Source of the DNA: an uncultured Amylibacter sp.
Lineage (GTDB): Bacteria > Pseudomonadota > Alphaproteobacteria > Rhodobacterales > Rhodobacteraceae
Assembly (NCBI GenBank): GCA_938001995.1
Contig: CALLAV010000254.1
Span: 1-10,153 of the forward strand
DNA length: 10,153 nucleotides
Direction of reading: 5' to 3'
The notes beneath the pieces were generated by a model. That model ran no database searches. It was not told the origin of the DNA and was given only the letters and a program-made list of their open reading frames with translations. The translations under genes and the position numbers were made by a program. Shown one piece after another: positions 5,901 to 10,153 of the stretch. The first letter of the stretch is position 1, and every line of letters begins with the position of its first letter.

Positions 5901-7067
5901 TCAGTCCGAAAACAGCGTTTTGCAGACGGCTATGAACGGCATGGCGGCTTTTGGCAGTTTGCTGCCTTTTTTCGTTGCAACAATCGTGTGGGATGCATGG
6001 GTGTCGGCAGGCAAAGGCCGTGTTACCAAAGCATGACCATCATAAGTCAGGTTCGACGCAGGCTTGGACACGAGGATCGAATACCCCAAGCCATGCCCAA
6101 CCAAACCACGTACCATTTCATAGGACGGACAGCGGTATTTGACGTGCGGTGTTAGATGTTGGGCTGCGAACAATTGCAGCGAATACTCGCCCGAAGGCGG
6201 CACATCCAGCAGGATCATCGGGTGATCCGTCAGAACCTCCAGCGTTAAGTTCGGTTCATTCGCCAACGGATGGTCTTCGGCCAGCAGGATATGAGGGCGC
6301 AATGTGGACAGCGGTGTCGCCTCGATATCATCAGGCAGATCAATGTCTGTCATCAGCGCAAGATCGAGTTCCCCCGTACGCAGACCTTCGATCATGCGGC
6401 GGTGATCCCCATCCATCAGGCGCAGATCGGTGCTGTCGTCTTTGGCAAAAGTGGCGATAATTTCAGGTAGCATGAACGGCCCGAAGGTGTGAAAACACCC
6501 GATCCGCAATGCCGTGTCTGATTGGCTGGTGGCCAACGACGTCACAGGATCAATGCGCGTCGTACGCCCATAGGCCCGATTGGCATAGATCAGCGGAGAG
6601 CCGCGATTGGCGGTGAAAATATCCTGCACTTCGCCTACAAAAACATGGTGCGTGCCAATCAACTCGGACGAGATGACCTTGCAATCAAACGCCACCAGTG
6701 GGTCCACCACACGCGGGGCACCTGTTTCCATTGGGGTCCAATCCGCGCAATCAAATTTGTCGAGGATTTCGGCACTAAACCGCCCCGCAAACGTGTCAGA
6801 GATAAAGGACTGATCATCGCGCAAAAGGTTCACACAAAACACACCATTTTTCAGGATATGCGGTGTGGCCGACGCCTCTCGGTGGACACACACCAACAGT
6901 GTCGGTTTTGGGGTGTCCGCAGAAACAGAGGTCATGGCAGACACGGTCACACCAGCCCGCCCTGCCGCGCCGTCGGTCGTGACAATGTTTACCGTGCAGG
7001 CTGCATGGGACATGCCGCCCAAAAACGCATCGCGCAGGGCTGGGTTTTCAGAAATGGGCGAGGTCAC
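5901..7067 (-). CDS. Flavin reductase fused to a LysR-type substrate-binding domain, 388 aa
   Basis: Residues 1 to about 170 are an HpaC-like flavin reductase: LRDAFLGGMSHAACTVNIVTT (11-31), GVTVSAMTSVSAD (39-51), GTHHVFVGEV (138-147) and SPLIYANRAYG (157-167). A linker of about 17 residues leads to residues 187-388, which match the effector-binding domain of LysR regulators. That part holds LRIGCFHTFGPFMLPEII, MIEGLRTGELDLALM, AEDHPLA and GLVGHGLGYSIL. There is no helix-turn-helix, so it should not bind DNA. Both halves are in one uninterrupted frame. The start is GTG 7067 (GTGA overlap with the Rieske 2 stop); the internal ATG at residue 19 would cut into the conserved N terminus. Known analogue: the C1 reductase of p-hydroxyphenylacetate hydroxylase carries a MarR-like domain that lets substrate activate flavin reduction. 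I infer similar ligand gating here. Confidence 0.92.
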   Translation of the reverse strand: MTSPISENPALRDAFLGGMSHAACTVNIVTTDGAAGRAGVTVSAMTSVSADTPKPTLLVCVHREASATPHILKNGVFCVNLLRDDQSFISDTFAGRFSAEILDKFDCADWTPMETGAPRVVDPLVAFDCKVISSELIGTHHVFVGEVQDIFTANRGSPLIYANRAYGRTTRIDPVTSLATSQSDTALRIGCFHTFGPFMLPEIIATFAKDDSTDLRLMDGDHRRMIEGLRTGELDLALMTDIDLPDDIEATPLSTLRPHILLAEDHPLANEPNLTLEVLTDHPMILLDVPPSGEYSLQLFAAQHLTPHVKYRCPSYEMVRGLVGHGLGYSILVSKPASNLTYDGHALVTRPLPADTHASHTIVATKKGSKLPKAAMPFIAVCKTLFSD

Positions 7068-8203
7068 TTTTGCGCGGCCTGCATTCGGGCGTTGATATAG
7101 GTGGCAAAGTCGTAATTCGGTCGTTCCAGATGGGACAAATGACCAGGGTCCGCCATATGCGAACAGATGCCGTTATAGACCTTTTCGGTGCAGCCGCGAT
7201 CTTCTTCGTTCACGTCATCGAGCAGGGTTTTCAGATCGGCGAGGTTCTTGAGCGCCTCTTCATCCTGCATCCATTCCTTGGACATCCCGCCGCCAAAGTT
7301 GATGCGCACTTTGCCAACCCCTTCGGGGTGCAGCGTCAAATACCAGAAATACCCAGGTGTCAGCGTGATCAACAGGCTTGGATAAATCGCCAGCAGATAT
7401 GTTGTGCGGCGACGCTCCCCTTCCATACGATCATTGTCAGGGTGCGCCAGTGCGATTTTCAGCTGATCGTCTTTCAGGATCGTGTGGTAGTTAAAGGCAG
7501 GCAGGCCCGGTGGGCAGTCCATTTCCTCTAGCTTGGAAAACGCACCAACAGTGCCCGCATGGCATACAGGCAAGTGATAGCTTTCCATGAAATTCTCGGC
7601 CAGCACTTTCCAATTTGTGTCCCACACGTGGGTTTCAAAGAAGGTTTCTTGGTAATTGGCCATGTCATAATCGCCAACCATCTCTTCGACTTGGGCCAGC
7701 TGATCCACCACATCAGGAGCATCTGGGTTCAGTGTCACAAACACCCAGCCAAGCCATTCTTGGCAGCGCACTTGGGGCAGTTTGTAATGCTCTTTGCAGA
7801 ACCCTTCGTTCAGCGACATGGCAGGCGCCCCACGCAAAGACCCATCAAGGTTATACGTCCAGGCGTGGTATGGGCAAACGATAGAGCGTGCGTTTCCGCG
7901 CCCATGCAGCAACGTCGACATGCGGTGCAAGCAAACGTTCGATTGCGCACGCAAGGTGCCATCCTTGTCACGGATCACCATGATCGGTTGGCCCGCCAAG
8001 TCCTGCGTCACGTAATCCCCTGCATTAGGCAACGCATCAGCACGCCCCACGCAAAACCAGTCTTTCGAAAAGATATCCGACAGTTCGCGTTTGAGGAATG
8101 CATCCGACGTGTAAACCGACGGCGGCATGGCTTTGGCCTGTTCAAACGGTTGGCTCACGTTTTGGTTCAGCTGTTCGACGGGGTCGTTGGTTTGATCAAG
8201 CAT
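7064..8203 (-). CDS. Rieske [2Fe-2S] oxygenase alpha subunit 2, 379 aa
   Basis: This is a second Rieske non-heme iron oxygenase, clearly different from the one at 3956-5059 but of the same class. Cluster ligands: Cys91 and His93 (NVCLHRM), Cys110 and His113 (VCPYHAW). Mononuclear iron site: TNWKVLAENFMESYHLPVCH, giving His210, His215 and bridging Glu207. The C-terminal PNYDFATYINAR aligns with the end of the other Rieske protein and may carry the third ligand (Asp365, tentative). Length suits an alpha-only enzyme. It starts at ATG 8203 with AAAGG 8 nt upstream. It follows the iron alcohol dehydrogenase by 51 bp and shares a 4-bp GTGA overlap with the fusion flavin reductase, so the two are tightly co-translated; this suggests the fusion protein supplies its electrons. 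The usual partner of such oxygenases, an FNR-type reductase with a plant-type ferredoxin domain, is not in the window. Confidence 0.94.
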   Translation of the reverse strand: MLDQTNDPVEQLNQNVSQPFEQAKAMPPSVYTSDAFLKRELSDIFSKDWFCVGRADALPNAGDYVTQDLAGQPIMVIRDKDGTLRAQSNVCLHRMSTLLHGRGNARSIVCPYHAWTYNLDGSLRGAPAMSLNEGFCKEHYKLPQVRCQEWLGWVFVTLNPDAPDVVDQLAQVEEMVGDYDMANYQETFFETHVWDTNWKVLAENFMESYHLPVCHAGTVGAFSKLEEMDCPPGLPAFNYHTILKDDQLKIALAHPDNDRMEGERRRTTYLLAIYPSLLITLTPGYFWYLTLHPEGVGKVRINFGGGMSKEWMQDEEALKNLADLKTLLDDVNEEDRGCTEKVYNGICSHMADPGHLSHLERPNYDFATYINARMQAAQK

Positions 8204-8254
8204 AGCGTGCGCCTTTAGGTGTCTTTGTCATTTGAAATCATAGTGTTTTGCGCC

Positions 8255-9400
8255 CTAAAAACAACTTTCAAGCAAGGCGCGCGTGTTCGTTTGCGTCATC
8301 TGCGTCGGATTTCCGCCAACAGAGGGGTCAATCAGTGCATCCGCCACCAGCGCATCCATGTCAGGATTCGTGATGCCCAGCGCCGTCAGATTTTCTGGAA
8401 TGTTCAAGGAATGGTTCAACTGACCAACATAGTCATAAAAGCCGTTGAACCCGCCAGAAATCCCCAAATAGGCCGCCGCGTCTGCCAAACGGTCCGCCAC
8501 TGCAGTCTCGTTGAAGCGCAAAACGGGTTGCATGACCACCGCGTTGGTCGTGCCGTGATGGGTGTTATGATGCGCGCCAATCGGGTGGGACAGCGCATGA
8601 ATCGCGCCAAGCCCCTTCATAAATGCCGTCGCGCCCATAGTGGCCGCCACCAACATTTGGGCGCGAGCCTCAATATCTGTGCCATCCACATAGGCGCGGT
8701 GCAGGTTGTCTTTGACCAAACGCATCCCTTCAAGCGCAATGCCCTGCGCCATGGGATGAAAATGCGGGGAGCAATACGCCTCTAGGCAATGCGCAAATGC
8801 GTCCATGCCCGTGCCAGCGGTGATCATCGGGGGCATCCCAACAGTCAATTCCGGGTCAGAGATCACAATGCTCGGCATGACTTTGGGATGGAAGATGATC
8901 TTTTTCTGATGGGTTTGCGAATTGGTGAGGACGGATGCCCGACCCACTTCGGACCCAGTTCCTGCGGTTGTGGGTACAGCGATAATCGGTGCGATGGCGT
9001 CTGCATCTGCGCGGGTCCACCAATCACCGATATCCTCAAAATCCCAAACGGGCCGCGATTGGCCGCACATAAAGGCGATCATTTTGGCCAGATCAATGCC
9101 CGATCCGCCGCCAAAGGCGATGATCCCATCGTGATTGCCGTCGCCATAGGCTTTTAGACCAGCATCAAGGTTAACTTCATTCGGGTTTGGGTCCACATCG
9201 GCAAAAAGGGCGCGGGCAAAACCTGAACCTTCCATGACATCAAGGGCTCGGCTGGTGATTGGCAGCGGGGCAAGCCCGCGATCCGTGACCAGTAGCGGGT
9301 TTTTCATGCCGAGCGTTTTGCACGCTTCGCCCAGTTCAGAAATACGCCCCGCACCAAAACGGATGGGCGTCGGGAAGGACCAGTTTGCTGTCAGTGTCAT
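8255..9400 (-). CDS. Iron-containing (group III) alcohol dehydrogenase, 381 aa
   Basis: This is an NAD(P)-dependent dehydrogenase of the Fe-ADH family, which includes FucO-like alcohol dehydrogenases and maleylacetate reductases. Seen: IAFGGGSGIDLAK (94-106) for nucleotide binding, PTTAGTGSEVG (143-153), and metal ligands Asp200 and His204 (GMDAFAHCLEAY), His268 and His282 (IHALSHPIGAHHNTHHG). The His268-to-His282 spacing of 14 matches the FucO ligand pair, so the metal site is complete. Length is normal. The start is ATG 9400. A weak AGAAAG stands where a ribosome-binding site would be; the sequence before the ATG (AAAGCGCACGCC) resembles that before Rieske 2. It is first in the minus-strand operon and probably converts an alcohol/aldehyde pair or reduces an unsaturated intermediate in the pathway. 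The substrate cannot be read from sequence. Confidence 0.94.
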   Translation of the reverse strand: MTLTANWSFPTPIRFGAGRISELGEACKTLGMKNPLLVTDRGLAPLPITSRALDVMEGSGFARALFADVDPNPNEVNLDAGLKAYGDGNHDGIIAFGGGSGIDLAKMIAFMCGQSRPVWDFEDIGDWWTRADADAIAPIIAVPTTAGTGSEVGRASVLTNSQTHQKKIIFHPKVMPSIVISDPELTVGMPPMITAGTGMDAFAHCLEAYCSPHFHPMAQGIALEGMRLVKDNLHRAYVDGTDIEARAQMLVAATMGATAFMKGLGAIHALSHPIGAHHNTHHGTTNAVVMQPVLRFNETAVADRLADAAAYLGISGGFNGFYDYVGQLNHSLNIPENLTALGITNPDMDALVADALIDPSVGGNPTQMTQTNTRALLESCF

Positions 9401-9422
9401 GGCGTGCGCTTTCTATATTTAG

Positions 9423-9442
9423 TTGCGCAAACCTTGGCCCAA
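9423..9442. promoter_or_regulatory. Paired dyads upstream of the alcohol dehydrogenase operon
   Basis: TTGCGCAA (9423-9430) and TTGGCCCAA (9434-9442) are two inverted repeats whose centres are about 11-12 bp apart, close to one helical turn. They sit in the 68-bp gap before the iron alcohol dehydrogenase, where the operon promoter should be. An AT-rich TAAATATAG stretch (minus strand) between the dyads and the gene may hold the -10 box. This looks like an operator, but no regulator is assigned. Confidence 0.35.
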
Positions 9443-9468
9443 TCGGTCCAGAATTGTCTATCGGAAAG

Positions 9469-9822
9469 TTAGCGTCTTGCCGCAAGCCGCGTTTGCAATT
9501 CAATTGCAGCGCCCACACCAAACAGGGCCAATCCATATCCCGCAAACAGCATCAGCGCGAAAACGAATGCTGTCATCGAAATATTTGCGAAAGATACCGA
9601 AAGCGTCGTGCACTCCGTAAAGCCGAAATTGGCTTGATGTGTGCAGTTGGAAGTGATCGCTTTGATCGCAACGATAAGGGCGATCAGCAAGGGGGCGCCG
9701 TAAAAAGCGGAACGTCGCAACCATCGCCCCAGCGCAACGCTTGCTGTGTAACGCGACCAAATCAGCGCCAACACAAAAGGCAGGCAAAGCAGCATGAGAG
9801 TGGTTAGGATATCTGACGTCAT
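9469..9822 (-). CDS. Hypothetical small membrane protein, 117 aa, about three transmembrane segments
   Basis: I do not recognise a family. Hydrophobic segments lie at about residues 5-22, 40-57 and 82-105. Basic residues sit at 24, 33, 36 and 37 between the first two segments and at the C terminus (TRLAARR). Two cysteines, Cys60 and Cys71, lie in the loop between the second and third segments. The positive-inside pattern puts that loop outside the cytoplasm, where the cysteines could form a disulfide (inference). The start ATG 9822 has no strong ribosome-binding site. It ends 68 bp before the alcohol dehydrogenase start on the same strand, but nothing ties it to the catabolic genes. The membrane-protein composition makes a real gene likely despite its short length. 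Confidence 0.65.
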   Translation of the reverse strand: MTSDILTTLMLLCLPFVLALIWSRYTASVALGRWLRRSAFYGAPLLIALIVAIKAITSNCTHQANFGFTECTTLSVSFANISMTAFVFALMLFAGYGLALFGVGAAIELQTRLAARR

Positions 9823-9849
9823 AATTGCGCGCTTAGCACAGCGTTAGAC

Positions 9850-9863
9850 GCGCTGACCAGCGC
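9850..9863. repeat. Short GC-rich dyad between the pilin-like and membrane-protein genes
   Basis: GCGCTG-AC-CAGCGC is a perfect 6+2+6 inverted repeat in the 93-bp gap after the pilin-like gene, within a run of GCGC-rich sequence. It could be the stem of a terminator for the pilin-like transcript, but no T-tract follows, so I do not call it a terminator. Confidence 0.35.
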
Positions 9864-9915
9864 ACACGCGAAAAGCGCGCAGAACTGCACGCCTTGCGTT
9901 TCAAAAAGAACGCGA

Positions 9916-10140
9916 TCAGTTAACGGGTTTGTTTTCCAGAACCGTACTGATCTGGTTGCCCACATCCGTGGTGCCATCCACTGTCATCGCAACGATAATG
10001 CCGCCAATGACAGTCATAGTTGCGGTCAGAACGACCCAATCGACGGTCACAGCACCGTCGACATCCGTCATCCAATTTTTCATCCGTTGGATCGGAGTCC
10101 AACCAGAATTTTCGGCGCACTTCTTCGCACACTTAATCAT
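9916..10140 (-). CDS. Flp/type IVb pilin-like small peptide, 74 aa
   Basis: This short protein has one hydrophobic helix (about 30-52) preceded by DVDG|AVTVDWVVLTA. The pattern resembles Flp (type IVb) prepilins, which prepilin peptidase cleaves after Gly, here Gly29, leaving a mature peptide of about 45 aa. At mature positions 5 and 6, classic Flp pilins have Glu-Tyr; this one has Asp34-Trp35, as in small Rhodobacterales peptides I recall with the same GAVTVDW motif. The ATG at 10140 has AAGAGG 7 nt upstream, which supports the long 29-residue leader. An internal ATG at residue 20 would give a shorter leader, but its upstream sequence is poorer. The leader has Lys/Arg and two Cys (4 and 8). 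No tad assembly genes are in the window, so pilus function is unproven. Confidence 0.7.
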   Translation of the reverse strand: MIKCAKKCAENSGWTPIQRMKNWMTDVDGAVTVDWVVLTATMTVIGGIIVAMTVDGTTDVGNQISTVLENKPVN

Positions 10141-10147
10141 ATTACTG

Positions 10148-10153
10148 CCTCTT
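10148..10153 (-). promoter_or_regulatory. Ribosome-binding site of the pilin-like gene
   Basis: The complement reads AAGAGG, 7 nt before the ATG at 10140. It decides for the first of the two in-frame ATG codons. Confidence 0.6.

Noticed and set aside
5901..7067. Two separate genes (flavin reductase plus LysR regulator) joined by a sequencing error
   Set aside because: The frame is continuous. The C-terminal part has no helix-turn-helix before it that could have been lost by a simple frameshift, and the linker reads as normal protein.
6522..8785. Long plus-strand frames (up to about 219 codons) opposite the fusion flavin reductase, Rieske 2 and alcohol dehydrogenase
   Set aside because: Their composition is rich in His, Arg and Gln as expected of antisense frames. 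All recognisable motifs lie on the minus strand.
9385..9807. 140-codon plus-strand frame opposite the small membrane protein
   Set aside because: It is highly charged and low in hydrophobic structure, and it overlaps the alcohol dehydrogenase start region. The minus frame has coherent membrane segments.
9823..9915. Rho-independent terminator after the pilin-like gene
   Set aside because: GC-rich dyads are present but no T-run follows on the minus strand.

Overview
The window looks like a chromosomal segment from an alphaproteobacterium of the Rhodobacterales (Roseobacter-type). This is inferred from moderately GC-rich coding sequence, very tight gene packing and the Roseobacter-like flavour of the proteins, including the GAVTVDW pilin-like peptide. 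No marker gene fixes the taxon. No tRNA, rRNA, CRISPR array, transposase or integrase is visible.

Layout. (1) 1-1821, minus strand: a 167-aa flavin reductase followed, with an 8-bp overlap, by an aldehyde dehydrogenase whose 3' end runs off the window. (2) 1822-1941: a divergent intergenic promoter region. (3) 1942-3959, plus strand: a LysR regulator and an ArgE/DapE-type M20 amidohydrolase, joined by a 4-bp GTGA overlap. (4) 3956-9400, minus strand, read from 9400 downwards: iron-containing alcohol dehydrogenase, Rieske oxygenase 2, a flavin reductase fused to a LysR-type ligand-binding domain, a GNAT acetyltransferase broken by a 160-bp tandem duplication, and Rieske oxygenase 1. The last gene meets the amidohydrolase tail-to-tail with a 4-bp overlap. 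(5) 9469-10140, minus strand: a small membrane protein and a Flp-pilin-like peptide, probably unrelated to the catabolic block. No stretch over 300 bases lacks a gene.

Reading as a system. Two Rieske oxygenases, two short-chain flavin reductases, an alcohol dehydrogenase, an aldehyde dehydrogenase, an amide hydrolase and a LysR regulator form a coherent catabolic island. Both Rieske proteins resemble the class acting on quaternary ammonium compounds. A plausible route is oxygenation and opening of an N-methylated or quaternary nitrogen compound, oxidation of the aldehyde formed, and hydrolysis of an N-acyl (perhaps N-formyl) amino acid. Homarine is one candidate substrate (inference only). 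The most unusual element is the flavin reductase with a LysR substrate-binding domain in place of a DNA-binding domain. It suggests an electron-supplying enzyme gated by pathway substrate. No conventional ferredoxin-NAD reductase for the Rieske proteins and no flavin-dependent monooxygenase are present in the window.
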